Shown: positions 43,297 through 51,551 of the stretch, piece after piece
Numbering within the stretch: the stretch's first letter is position 1
Layout: each line of letters opens with the position of its first letter
NCBI GenBank assembly: GCA_947630975.1
Contig: CANRJP010000007.1
Span: 1-51,551 of the forward strand
Direction: 5' to 3'
DNA: 51,551 nt
From: an uncultured Clostridia bacterium
Lineage (GTDB): Bacteria; Bacillota; Clostridia; UMGS1883
The notes under the pieces: generated by a model
Database searches by the model: none
What the model was told of the DNA's origin: nothing
Seen by the model: the letters and a program-made list of their open reading frames with translations, nothing else
Position numbers and translations under genes: made by a program

Positions 43297-46200
43297 ATGT
43301 TTATGAAAAAGATTTCGGCTCTACTGGTGGCGGCGGTCATGCTCGTGACCGCGCTCCCGGCAGTAAGTTTTGCGGCGGAGGGCCTCGACGACGGCCTTGT
43401 GCTGCGCTACACCTTTGACACCGACGGCGTCAGCCCCAATGTCATAACCGACGTGACCGGCAACGGCTATAACGGACAGGTGCAGAACAAACAATATCAG
43501 AGTTTCCGTCCCGGCGGCCAGCAGACCGTAACAAAAGAGATAACTGTGGAAAACGGCGCCGCAGTGTTCCCGGGCGGCGAGTCGGTGCGTCAGGGCAGGA
43601 ACAACGTATATGTAAACGGCGCGGCCATAAGAATACCCGACTCCGTCAAAGAGAGAGTGACCGGCAGCTATACCGTGACCATGTGGGTCAAGCCCGACAG
43701 CTCTTACGGGTACTGGGACAGGATGCAGCGGTTCTTTGACTTTGGCGGCACGAACACCTCCGACAGCATTTTCCTCCGCTATAAAGGCTCTGCCGGTGAG
43801 CTGCGTTTTCAGGATCGCGCTATCGCGAATGATAAGGACGACCCTAACAGCTATGTTCAAACTCAGAGCGGGGTGATTGCCGACACATGGACTTTGCTGG
43901 CGGTGACATACGACGCGGACACAAAAAGGGCGGCTGTATACATAAACGATCAGGGCGAGGCCGCGGGCAAGGACGGCTTTACCCGCACTATCGGCGATAT
44001 TGGGATTTCCGACGATTTTGGAATGTTCTTGGGCAGGACTCAGTGGTACCTCAATAATGATGTAAACACCCAAGAGGATAATCCCGAATACAAAGGTCTG
44101 ATGGACGATGTGCGCCTTTACGGACGGACGCTCACCGCCGATGAGATAACCGAGCTTTATAACACTACAAATCCCATGGCGGAAAAGGTCATAGTGGAAG
44201 CTTTGCCCGTTGACGATGTTTATACCCTCGTCGGCAGCGCCCCCTGTCTGCCCTCCAAAGTTCGGGTGAACTACAGCAATTCTTCTTCCGGCGAAGCGGA
44301 GGTCGTATGGGCTGAAGTCCCCGCCGCGAACTACGCCTCTGTCGGCAGTTTTACCGTTAAGGGCGCCGTTAAGGATACGGATATTGAGGTTGAAGTTACC
44401 GTTATTGTCACCGACGACCCCAAGGCCGCACTTAACAGCGGTATGATCGCCAACTACACGTTTGATACTGACGGCCAGAGACCGGACACCGTCAAAGACA
44501 TGAGCGGCAACGGCAACGATGCCTCCGTGGAGAACTCCAGGGGTTGGATGGGCGATAGGGTTCTTACAATTCAGGACGGCGCCGCGGTGTTCCCAGGCTT
44601 CGAGGATATGTTCGGGACTGTGACCGGCGCGGCCCTTAAGCTGCCGGACAACTTCAATCAGGGGCTGGACGATTGGTCGATTTCCATGTGGGTCAACGCC
44701 GACACGGCCTACAACGGTTTTGACGGTAAGGATCAGCGGCTTTTTGACTTCGGCAACCGGGGCGTTAATGGCGATGATAACTACAACAGCATATTTTTCC
44801 AATATAATGTTTCAAACGGCAACCTCTCCTTCCGTGACAGAGAAATCGATAGAGAAGGTGTTTCTAAAGATAATCCGGACAACTATTTTGCCGGCAAGTG
44901 GGGAATGCTCACCGTGACCTACAGCAAAGCGGATCAAACCATGACCGCTTATATCAACGGCGGTGAAAAAACCTTCGCACAAACCGGAATGACCAGGGGC
45001 CTCGGTGATTTGGGCGACACCTCCGGCGCGGCCAACGGCCTCTTTATCGGACGCAATCAGTGGTACAGCGACTGGAACGAGCAGACCAACAACCCTGATT
45101 TCAAGGGAAAAATGGACAATATCCGAATATACGGGAGGTCTCTCAGCGCCGAGGAAGTGGCGGCTCTCTACGACGTGAGCAATCCCTTCCGTAAAATTAC
45201 GGTGACAAAAAACATAATAGTTCAGGACGCCGAGGGGAACGAGATACACCGCGAGACCTCGACCGAGGAAAGACCCGAGGGCTCGGCCTATACCATGATG
45301 GTGAGCGATACTTATGAATATGATGGCACGGTTTACAGCCTGTCCCGGGCCAAGTCCAAGCTGAGCATCGACGCGGTCTCCGACGGTGACTGCACCGTCG
45401 ACGCGGTATACACTGTCTTTAAGGCGGAATCGTCCGAAAGCCCAAATGTTGAGACCTATAAGGGACGGGAGCCCCAACTTCCGGAGCAGGTGACCGTCAC
45501 CTATCAGACCGGCGACACCGCCTCCGTTTCGGTCGAATGGGAGGATATAGATCCTGAAAATTATGCCCAAAAGGGCGAGTTTGACGTAAAAGGTACGTTT
45601 AACGGCGGTAGCGCCACTGCTCATGTCACCGTTTTTGAAGTGACAAAGGCCGAGGTGGCGGAAACGGTATTCGCCCCCTTCGGCGGAACGCCCGTTCTGC
45701 CCGCTACGGCGCAGGTCACCTTCTCTCACCGGAGCGAGCCATCGGCGGAATACGTAACTTGGGACGAGATGCCTTGGGATAAGGTGGAAAAGGGCGAAAC
45801 CTTCACTTTGGAGGGCTGCTTGACAAACTATCCCGATGTGAAGCTTTCCGTGAGAGTCGAATTCATTATTGAGGCTGTCGTCAACGCTTCCGCCGTGGCC
45901 GACACCTATACCACCGACGGAAACAGAAACAGCAATTTCGGCAGCGACGGTGATTTGCGGGTCAATTCCACCGGCGGCGGCCAGAGCGCGGCCGGCACCA
46001 ACCGCTATACCTTCCTTCGGTTCAGCGGCGGCGGTGAAGATGTTCTCGGCGCGAAGCTGCGGATATATGTGGATTATATCGACAACACGTCTTACGTCAC
46101 CTATACCCTCCACGCTATCGATAATGACTGGGATGAAAATTCCCTTACTTGGAACAGCCAGGACGCTTTGCTGGCCAACTCCACCGAGGTTGCCAAGGCC

Positions 46201-49005
46201 GGTCTTTACAGCTCGGCCACAGATGTATGGCTGGAGTTCGATGTATCGGATTATGTGATGAAAAACCCGGATTGGGAATACTACAGCTTTTATATAAGCT
46301 GTGACACCTGCGCCACATATTTCTATTCAAAGGAGCACGGCACAAATTCTCCCACGCTCAGCTATTCCTATAAGGGTCAGCTTGTCGACGTAAACTATGT
46401 GGACGGAGATGATACCGTTTTAACGGAACAGACGGTTGCCCGGATCGGCAAGCCCTTCGACTACGCTGACAGACGCGACCTTCTCGTAAAAGACGGCAGG
46501 GTCTATGAGTATGTGAGCGGCGGCCATATGGACACGGTGGACGGGAACAATGATACCGTGACAATAAACGTTGAGGAAACGACCGCCTACGGTTTTGACG
46601 ACATAACCGTCAGCTGCTATTATGACGAGGCTCCCTCGCTCCCAACCGAGGCTGTCCTCAGAACCGGCAGATTTATGACAAAGCTGCCCGTGACCTTTGA
46701 GGCGGAGGTTCCCGGCGATTACGGCGTTTATGAGATAACCGGCGACGCCGACGGCCTCGAGGTGCCCGCCACGGTCAAGGCTTACGGCAGATATTACAGC
46801 GGAGGCGGCGTTCTCCTTGGTTACGAAAGCCTTGTCAAGGTAAAATATTCTGACCCCGAGGCCGGTTACAGTGCCAACGATGTCGAATTTCCGATCCGCA
46901 CCGGAACCGCCGTTGACGAGGACGAGCTTCTCGGCTATTATCCCCAGCTTAACGGCACATCCGTTACCTCCGGCGGCGGAGCCGTCACCGAGCCCGTGCA
47001 TACCGTGACCGTTGAGGGCAGACTTTACGAGGGCGTCAGCGCAAACTACAGCGCCGAGCTTTTGGGCGACGATCCGTCGCTGTACAGCGTGTCCGTCAAC
47101 GCGGACGCGGCCAATACCGGCGCCGGCAACGGAACCGTGTCCGTTATCGTGGCCAGATACGACGCGGACGGCGGCCTGTCAAAGGTCGATGTGGAGAAAA
47201 AGCAGCTCCTGCCCAATATGAAGGGACGGGCCGAGCTGTCCGTAAACGTCGGCGGCTATGACAGGACGGCCGACGAGAATATAATGATATATATCTGGGA
47301 GGACGGCACGGCGCGGCCCCTTGGCAAGGCCATAGAGGTTTCGGCTCTGCCCGACCCGGCCAAGTACAGCGACGAGATACTGGCGCTTATTCCCGAGTAT
47401 GACAGCGTTAAGGAAAACGTGATCCGCGCCAATGATTACCGTCAGAATACATGGAGATATGATCAGGTTGTCAACGGCATCGATATAGCCTTTTGGGATA
47501 CCGCCGCTTACCACACCGGCAATATTGAGGCATATTTGACCTTCGGCAATGAAGACTATTTGAATTATTCCGTAAACTGGGGTAATTCCGCCCGGTGGCA
47601 GGGCAATAACTATGGAGGAAATCCGGAAAACTGGACTTGGGGCTATAATCAGTCACAGGGCAGTAACGCCGTGCTCTTCGGCGATTGGCAGATATGTTTC
47701 CAGTCGTATTTGGATATGTATATGTTAGACCCGTCAAGGGCTAATATTGACCGCGCCAAGGAGGTCATGGGTTATCAGATAACAAAGGATAACGACGATT
47801 TCTGGTGGTGGGCCGACTCCCTGTACATGGTTACGCCCGTGATGACCAAGATGTACCTTACCACCGGCGACGAAACTTATCTTGACAAGTTGTACGAATA
47901 CTACAAGTTTGCCGCCGAGCTTATGTATGACGGCGAGTGCGGCATACCCAATGAAGGCGAGGAATATACCACCTCCGCCGGCGAGTACAAGGAAAGTCAC
48001 AGGCAGGGCGGAAATTTGACAGACCCGGACAACTACGCAAATCTGTTTTACAGAGACGGCGGTTACGTTTACCCGCAAAATGAAAATCCCGGCCACGAAG
48101 GTGAAAAGAACTTCTGGGCCCGGGGTAACGGCTGGGTATTCGCCGGACTTGCCAAGGTTCTCACCGACCTTCCCGAGAGCCATGAGAGCTACGGCTACTT
48201 TGTGAACCTTTACAAGGAGCTTGCCGCGTCCATTATCGCCTGCCAGATGCAGGACGACGAGGGTCGGGGCTTCTGGACCCAGTCCATGCTTCAGGATTAT
48301 CCCAAGGGCCAGAACGGCAACGACTGGGGCTACGAGACCAGCGGTACCGCGTTCTTTACCTACGGCCTGTTCTGGGGCATCAACAGCGGTCTTCTTGATG
48401 AGGACACTTACCTTGAGCCCGCCCTTCGAGGCTGGAAGTACCTTTCCGAGGTGGCTCTTCAGGACAGCGGAAAAGTGGGCTATACACAGGCCATCGGCTC
48501 TACCGCCGCTCAGGGAGCCACTGCCCAGTCCTCCGACCAGCCCTTCGGCTACGGAGCCTTCCTGCTGGCGGGCTGCGAGACCTCCCGCTGGGTTGGCGGC
48601 GTTGAGGAGAACAACGCGCCGTACCTCAAGCGCCGTCTCTGGAACGCGCTTGCCGCCGCCGACGGAAAGATGTATATGGACGGAGAAGTTGTCGAGGCCG
48701 GCAGCTATACGGCTGACGGAACTCTTTATCTGCCGGTAGAAACTGCCGCCGGATATTTCGGCTTTGAGCTTGAAAACGGCGAGAGCGGATATACCCTTAC
48801 CGACACGGTAAACGGCGGCTCCGCGATCCTGAACGGTGCTGTGACGAAGGACGACGTTTTGTACGCGCCCGTCACTGACCTTGCAAGGGCAATGAATCGT
48901 CACGTAACCGTATGGGACGGCGTGACCGTTATCAGTCACAAGACGACCGTGCTCTACGACGATGAGGAGAATGTTATAAGCTACCTCAACAGTCTGCTCA
49001 ACTGA
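43297..49005 (+). CDS. Large secreted multi-domain GH105 protein (unsaturated rhamnogalacturonyl hydrolase type)
   Basis: 1902-residue secreted protein for pectin breakdown. Signal peptide (MFMKKISALLVAAVML...VSFAA). Domains in order, approximate: LamG-like 29-293 (LVLRYTFDTDG...GLMDDVRLYGRTLTADEI), bacterial Ig-like (Big_4) 298-373, second LamG-like 378-630, a MucBP-like part 634-712, two Big_4 712-859, a CBM96/DNRLRE-type module 861-1028 (ADTYTTDGNRNSNFGSDGDLRV), two further Ig/MucBP-like parts, GH105 1350-1768, and a copper-amine-oxidase-N-like tail 1775-1902. GH105 shows FWWWADSLYM with the expected catalytic D1507, WARGNGWVFAGLAKVL and GYGAFLLAG. There is no LPXTG or S-layer motif; the tail may bind the wall. 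AAGGAG is 5 nt before ATG 43297. Substrate inferred from family. Confidence 0.88.
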   Translation: MFMKKISALLVAAVMLVTALPAVSFAAEGLDDGLVLRYTFDTDGVSPNVITDVTGNGYNGQVQNKQYQSFRPGGQQTVTKEITVENGAAVFPGGESVRQGRNNVYVNGAAIRIPDSVKERVTGSYTVTMWVKPDSSYGYWDRMQRFFDFGGTNTSDSIFLRYKGSAGELRFQDRAIANDKDDPNSYVQTQSGVIADTWTLLAVTYDADTKRAAVYINDQGEAAGKDGFTRTIGDIGISDDFGMFLGRTQWYLNNDVNTQEDNPEYKGLMDDVRLYGRTLTADEITELYNTTNPMAEKVIVEALPVDDVYTLVGSAPCLPSKVRVNYSNSSSGEAEVVWAEVPAANYASVGSFTVKGAVKDTDIEVEVTVIVTDDPKAALNSGMIANYTFDTDGQRPDTVKDMSGNGNDASVENSRGWMGDRVLTIQDGAAVFPGFEDMFGTVTGAALKLPDNFNQGLDDWSISMWVNADTAYNGFDGKDQRLFDFGNRGVNGDDNYNSIFFQYNVSNGNLSFRDREIDREGVSKDNPDNYFAGKWGMLTVTYSKADQTMTAYINGGEKTFAQTGMTRGLGDLGDTSGAANGLFIGRNQWYSDWNEQTNNPDFKGKMDNIRIYGRSLSAEEVAALYDVSNPFRKITVTKNIIVQDAEGNEIHRETSTEERPEGSAYTMMVSDTYEYDGTVYSLSRAKSKLSIDAVSDGDCTVDAVYTVFKAESSESPNVETYKGREPQLPEQVTVTYQTGDTASVSVEWEDIDPENYAQKGEFDVKGTFNGGSATAHVTVFEVTKAEVAETVFAPFGGTPVLPATAQVTFSHRSEPSAEYVTWDEMPWDKVEKGETFTLEGCLTNYPDVKLSVRVEFIIEAVVNASAVADTYTTDGNRNSNFGSDGDLRVNSTGGGQSAAGTNRYTFLRFSGGGEDVLGAKLRIYVDYIDNTSYVTYTLHAIDNDWDENSLTWNSQDALLANSTEVAKAGLYSSATDVWLEFDVSDYVMKNPDWEYYSFYISCDTCATYFYSKEHGTNSPTLSYSYKGQLVDVNYVDGDDTVLTEQTVARIGKPFDYADRRDLLVKDGRVYEYVSGGHMDTVDGNNDTVTINVEETTAYGFDDITVSCYYDEAPSLPTEAVLRTGRFMTKLPVTFEAEVPGDYGVYEITGDADGLEVPATVKAYGRYYSGGGVLLGYESLVKVKYSDPEAGYSANDVEFPIRTGTAVDEDELLGYYPQLNGTSVTSGGGAVTEPVHTVTVEGRLYEGVSANYSAELLGDDPSLYSVSVNADAANTGAGNGTVSVIVARYDADGGLSKVDVEKKQLLPNMKGRAELSVNVGGYDRTADENIMIYIWEDGTARPLGKAIEVSALPDPAKYSDEILALIPEYDSVKENVIRANDYRQNTWRYDQVVNGIDIAFWDTAAYHTGNIEAYLTFGNEDYLNYSVNWGNSARWQGNNYGGNPENWTWGYNQSQGSNAVLFGDWQICFQSYLDMYMLDPSRANIDRAKEVMGYQITKDNDDFWWWADSLYMVTPVMTKMYLTTGDETYLDKLYEYYKFAAELMYDGECGIPNEGEEYTTSAGEYKESHRQGGNLTDPDNYANLFYRDGGYVYPQNENPGHEGEKNFWARGNGWVFAGLAKVLTDLPESHESYGYFVNLYKELAASIIACQMQDDEGRGFWTQSMLQDYPKGQNGNDWGYETSGTAFFTYGLFWGINSGLLDEDTYLEPALRGWKYLSEVALQDSGKVGYTQAIGSTAAQGATAQSSDQPFGYGAFLLAGCETSRWVGGVEENNAPYLKRRLWNALAAADGKMYMDGEVVEAGSYTADGTLYLPVETAAGYFGFELENGESGYTLTDTVNGGSAILNGAVTKDDVLYAPVTDLARAMNRHVTVWDGVTVISHKTTVLYDDEENVISYLNSLLN

Positions 49006-49018
49006 CGTATCAAAGAAT

Positions 49019-49045
49019 GGGCGCGGCCCGCATTGGGTCGCGCCC
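49019..49045 (+). terminator. Hairpin after the GH105 gene
   Basis: GGGCGCGGCCC-GCATT-GGGTCGCGCCC, an 11-bp stem with one G-T pair, 14 nt after the stop. No T-run follows, so it may let part of the transcripts continue into the HD gene 29 nt further on. Confidence 0.6.
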
Positions 49046-49073
49046 TAAATACTATATGGAAGAAGGCGTTTAT

Positions 49074-49646
49074 ATGTCGAAGCCGATTACGAGAGATGAG
49101 GCTTGGGAACTGCTCTGCCGGTGGAACAAGGAGCCGTTCCACCTCAAACACGCCGTAACTGTCGAGGGCGTTATGCGGTATTTTGCCCGAGAGCTTGGTT
49201 ATGGCGGGGAGGAGGATTTTTGGGGCACGGTGGGTCTGCTCCACGACCTGGATTTTGAGGCCTATCCCGATGAACACTGCGTGAAGGAGCAGGAGATACT
49301 TCGGGAATACGGCGCGGAGGAACGGCTCATCCATGCCGTCGCCAGCCACGGCTACGGCCTGACGGTGGACGTAAAGCCGGAGCATGAGATGGAAAAGGTG
49401 CTGTACGCGGTGGACGAGCTCACCGGCCTAATCGGGGCCGTTGCCATAATGAGACCGTCGAAGAGCGTGTCCGATTTGGAGCTGAAGTCGGTAAAGAAAA
49501 AATTTAAAACTCCAAGTTTCGCGGCGGGCTGTTCCCGCGATGTAATACAGAAAGGCGCTGAAATGCTGGGCTGGGATTTGGACGATCTCATCAGCCGAAC
49601 CATTCTCGCCATGCGTGACTGTGAGGCGGAATATCAACAGTTTTAA
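49074..49646 (+). CDS. HD-domain hydrolase family protein
   Basis: 190-residue soluble protein of the HD superfamily, metal-dependent phosphohydrolases. Seen: HLKHAVTVEGVMRYFARELG near residue 23, VGLLHDLDFEAYPDEHC with the HD metal ligands, AVASHGY and YAVDELTGLIGAVAIMRPSKSV with the final aspartate. This is the common clostridial HD hydrolase whose substrate is unknown. The frame begins at 49017 in the hairpin; ATG 49074 behind AAGG is the start. The last base of its stop codon begins repeat copy D. Confidence 0.85.
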   Translation: MSKPITRDEAWELLCRWNKEPFHLKHAVTVEGVMRYFARELGYGGEEDFWGTVGLLHDLDFEAYPDEHCVKEQEILREYGAEERLIHAVASHGYGLTVDVKPEHEMEKVLYAVDELTGLIGAVAIMRPSKSVSDLELKSVKKKFKTPSFAAGCSRDVIQKGAEMLGWDLDDLISRTILAMRDCEAEYQQF

Positions 49647-50036
49647 TACTAATTCTCAATAAAAAGGTGACACCGAGCGACGAGAATTTTTGCTGCAAGA
49701 CGATAAGCCTTCCCTTTTTAGGGGACAGACATAGTCTGACGGTGGCCCGCAGGAACCCCACGAACAACGAAGTTGTTTGTGGGGGAGAGGAGACGCAGCG
49801 TAATGAGTCCCGTTCCGGTTTGAAAAAACGGAACGGACGATATGGAGCTTGCGACGACGACGTGTAGGATGCGAAGCATCCGTTATACGTTTACGGTTAC
49901 ACTAACGCCGCCTTACGGCGGCTACACCTCATCAGTCGGCTTCGCCGACAGCTTCCCCTCGAGGGGAAGCCTTTTTTATCTGTCATTGTTACCATGATAA
50001 AATCGCATATTTATGATTTCAATTTAGGATTAGTAT
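49646..50036. repeat. ATACTAAT-ended repeat, copy D (composite, with nested hairpin array)
   Basis: 391 nt bounded by ATACTAATTCTCAATAAAAA (49646-49665) and TAGGATTAGTAT (50025-50036). The left arm, with GACACCGAGCGACGAGAATTTTT, matches copies A and C; the right arm only agrees in the last about 16 nt. The centre holds a foreign block (about 49707-49978) of successive hairpins. The left end overlaps the HD gene stop codon. Confidence 0.72.
49707..49978. repeat. Hairpin array nested in repeat copy D
   Basis: Successive small palindromes: CAGAC-ATA-GTCTG (49727-49739), CCACGAACAAC-GAA-GTTGTTTGTGG (49757-49781), CCGTTCC...GGAACGG (about 49810-49836), GGATGC-GAA-GCATCC preceded by GTA(G) (49864-49881), GCCGCC/GGCGGC (about 49909-49923), GTCGGC-TTC-GCCGAC (about 49937-49951) and GCTTCCCCTCGAGGGGAAGC (about 49952-49971) with TTTTTT behind. 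The last hairpin resembles intergenic repeats I know from gut clostridia. AAGCCTTCCC at the left and GGGGAAGCCT at the right may be the ends of this nested element. Confidence 0.6.
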
Positions 50037-50078
50037 AAAGTAGACAGTGAATTGTAAAATCAAAAGAACTGGCTGGAC

Positions 50079-50114
50079 AAAAAAATATACCCCTCCAAAA
50101 GCGGAGGGGTATAT
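50079..50114 (-). terminator. Terminator of the GHL10 gene
   Basis: ATATACCCCTCC (50085-50096) and GGAGGGGTATAT (50103-50114) form a 12-bp stem; on the minus strand it is followed by TTTTTTT. It lies 22 nt after the GHL10 stop. Confidence 0.9.
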
Positions 50115-50136
50115 CGGTTAGATATTAATAATAGAA

Positions 50137-51393
50137 TTAATCGAATATCAAACTTTTCACTACGTTGACTATATTTTGTTTCAGCATGAACGCCATTGAC
50201 GACCGCACCGGCATGAACGCCGAGGGCGCGGTCTGCCTGACCGAAACGTAAAAGTTGAATATGTCGGGGTTTTGAACTATGGAGCCGTAACTGAAGTGAA
50301 CGTCGCCCTTTACGGCGGGATAAGACTTGTTCAGCTCAAGCTGCCGCGCCAGCTCGGCGGTGCCGCTCCAAACGCTGCCAGCTTTTGCCTCCGGTATACG
50401 GTAATCGGCCATTCCTATGTACAGATTAACGTCGGTGTCCTTCACCGCCTCGCACCACCACGGCACAAGAATAGCGTAGTCCGCTATTTCAAAGCCGATG
50501 TTCCAGTAGATCTGGGGGCAGATGTAGTCCACCCAGCCCTCTTTGATGAACCTCAAACTGTCGCAGTAAATGGAGTTCAGGCTGCCGCCGCCGTTTGTGG
50601 CGCTGCCGAGGGCGTTTTCGTTGGCGTTGGCCCAAATGCCCCTTGGACTGATGCCGAAAACCGACCCTCTGGCGTGTACGGCTTCGCTGACCTGCTTAAC
50701 AAGGGCGTTCACGTTTTCTATCCTCCACTGAGTCAGGTCGCTTTGGCTCGAGGCGGCAAACTGGGCGCTGTCGTCAAAGGATGTGTCGGGGTAAAAATAG
50801 TCGTCGAAGTGGATGCCGTCCACATTGTAGTTGTCCAGAATTTCCACCACTCCGGCGGTGATCAGATCCCTGACCTCCTGAAGGGCGGGATTGAAAAAGT
50901 AGTTGCCGTCCCCGGCCCGCATGAGGTATTCCGGATGGAGCCGCTGAGGGCTGTTGGCCGGGAAGAGATTGAGATCGTCGCCGTTGTGCGTCGTTACACG
51001 GTAGGGATTGAGCCAGGCGTGGAGCTGTATGCCGTTTGCGTGAGCCAGCTCAACCATGTAGGCCAGGGGATCGAAGGAAAGGTAACCGTTCCCGCCGCCG
51101 GTAAGGTACCGGCTTTTTGGAAATATCGTCGAGTTGTACAGCGCGTCGGCGCAGGGCCGCACCTGAAAATAAATTACGTTCATGCCTGTGGCGACGCAGT
51201 TACTGATAATATTGTCGGCCTCCTGACGGAGCTGCTCGTCGCTGAGACCCGGAGCGGAAGGATAGTCGATATTGAACACCGATGATACCCACACGCCTCT
51301 GACGGGAGTTTCCTCCGCGCTCACGTGATCGGAAAAGGGAACGGATAATGAAACGAGCAGTAAAGTCAATATTACAATGAAAGTTTTTTTCAC
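50137..51393 (-). CDS. Secreted glycoside-hydrolase-like family 10 (GHL10) protein
   Basis: TIM-barrel glycosidase-like protein of PF02638 (formerly DUF187), associated with cell-wall or peptidoglycan-linked glycans. Signal peptide MKKTFIVILTLLLVSLSVPFSDHVSA. Seen: PVRGVWVSSVFNIDYPS, GMNVIYFQVRPCADALYNS, LHAWLNPYRVT, NVDGIHFDDYFYPDTSFDD with the acidic pair expected at the active site, and VDYICPQIYWNIG. 418 residues. The frame opens at GTG 51402 inside the ribosome site; GTG 51393, 8 nt after AGAGG, is preferred. True substrate unknown. Confidence 0.9.
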   Translation of the reverse strand: MKKTFIVILTLLLVSLSVPFSDHVSAEETPVRGVWVSSVFNIDYPSAPGLSDEQLRQEADNIISNCVATGMNVIYFQVRPCADALYNSTIFPKSRYLTGGGNGYLSFDPLAYMVELAHANGIQLHAWLNPYRVTTHNGDDLNLFPANSPQRLHPEYLMRAGDGNYFFNPALQEVRDLITAGVVEILDNYNVDGIHFDDYFYPDTSFDDSAQFAASSQSDLTQWRIENVNALVKQVSEAVHARGSVFGISPRGIWANANENALGSATNGGGSLNSIYCDSLRFIKEGWVDYICPQIYWNIGFEIADYAILVPWWCEAVKDTDVNLYIGMADYRIPEAKAGSVWSGTAELARQLELNKSYPAVKGDVHFSYGSIVQNPDIFNFYVSVRQTAPSAFMPVRSSMAFMLKQNIVNVVKSLIFD

Positions 51394-51416
51394 ATAAAGC
51401 ACCTCTTTAATTGTTT

Positions 51417-51445
51417 ATTATATCAAAAAAAGGCGCTCAATGCAA
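51417..51445 (-). promoter_or_regulatory. GHL10 promoter
   Basis: On the minus strand TTGCAT (51445-51440), 17 nt, TATAAT (51422-51417), 24 nt before the start. Confidence 0.75.
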
Positions 51446-51481
51446 TACTTTTGTTGAATTTTTTTACTCGCTGACTCTGTG

Positions 51482-51551
51482 ATGTCAATAGATATGAACC
51501 AATTTCCTCAAAAAAAGAAAATATTCGGTATGGTATTTGCATTGAGTGGGC
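51482..51551 (+). CDS. Possible start of a further gene, cut by the window end
   Basis: ATG 51482 opens MSIDMNQFPQKKKIFGMVFALSG up to the edge; ATG 51494 is an alternative. The basic stretch followed by hydrophobic residues could begin a membrane protein. No clear ribosome site was seen, so this is a weak call. Confidence 0.35.
   Translation, partial: MSIDMNQFPQKKKIFGMVFALSG

Noticed and set aside
43321-44802. 493-codon minus-strand frame over the GH105 gene (and others at 44812-46113 and 47734-48939)
   Set aside because: Opposite-strand shadows of a repetitive, GC-rich coding region; no start signals or domain motifs.

Overview
ORGANISM. The window looks like a chromosomal contig of an anaerobic clostridial Bacillota, probably from the gut. 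The evidence is a Leu-type T-box leader, infC-rpmI-rplT order with a probable L20 leader, an AUU-started infC, a TagO-type transferase, sigma-A promoters with 17-nt spacers, strong GGAGG ribosome sites, large serine recombinases and secreted plant-polysaccharide enzymes. No rRNA or tRNA gene was seen, so species cannot be fixed. LAYOUT. 163-11041 (+) is a surface-polysaccharide (capsule/exopolysaccharide) cluster: CDP-glycerol transferase, a beta-propeller protein, GT4, Wzy-like polymerase, pyruvyl transferase, GT2, an FrhB-like iron-sulfur protein, Wzx flippase and a nucleotidyltransferase-fold protein. It is visibly more AT-rich than the rest and holds a decayed second GT4 gene. 11401-14826 (+) is a recombinase module (HTH/zinc protein, SHOCT-like protein, two large serine recombinases) abutting the 3' fragment of a leucine-rich-repeat surface protein. 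15823-17621 (-) is ppa and rsmF; 17808-21365 (+) is ftsH, a soluble S26-like peptidase and a methionine-gamma-lyase-family enzyme. 21578-26349 (-) holds topA, a TrmH-type RNA methyltransferase preceded by a RelE-type toxin-antitoxin pair, and infC-rpmI-rplT. 26624-27496 (+) is a repeat-built lipoprotein. 27719-34928 (-) is a complete F1Fo ATP synthase operon (atpZ-I-B-E-F-H-A-G-D-C) whose c subunit carries the Na+-binding residue set. 35093-39564 (-) has wecB, tagO, trpS and an aminotransferase; 40043-43090 (-) is a T-box-led unit: RAYT transposase, leuA, mnmM. 43297-51393 holds a 1902-residue secreted GH105 protein, an HD-domain protein and a GHL10-type glycosidase. HOW IT WORKS TOGETHER. WecB and TagO, far from the polysaccharide cluster, can supply ManNAc and the lipid-linked first sugar for wall glycopolymers. 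GH105 and GHL10 point to pectin and wall glycan use. MOST NOTABLE. (1) A family of long-hairpin intergenic repeats, four with ends ATACTAAT...ATTAGTAT and a fifth with other ends but a similar core, each within about 31 nt of a stop codon, one inside the ATP synthase operon. (2) A RAYT (REP-associated transposase) gene sitting between a Leu T-box and leuA and carrying inside its own coding sequence an inverted pair of 27-bp REP-like hairpins starting with GTAG. (3) A perfect hairpin between the Shine-Dalgarno and the start codon of topA. All calls are from reading the sequence; no database search was run.
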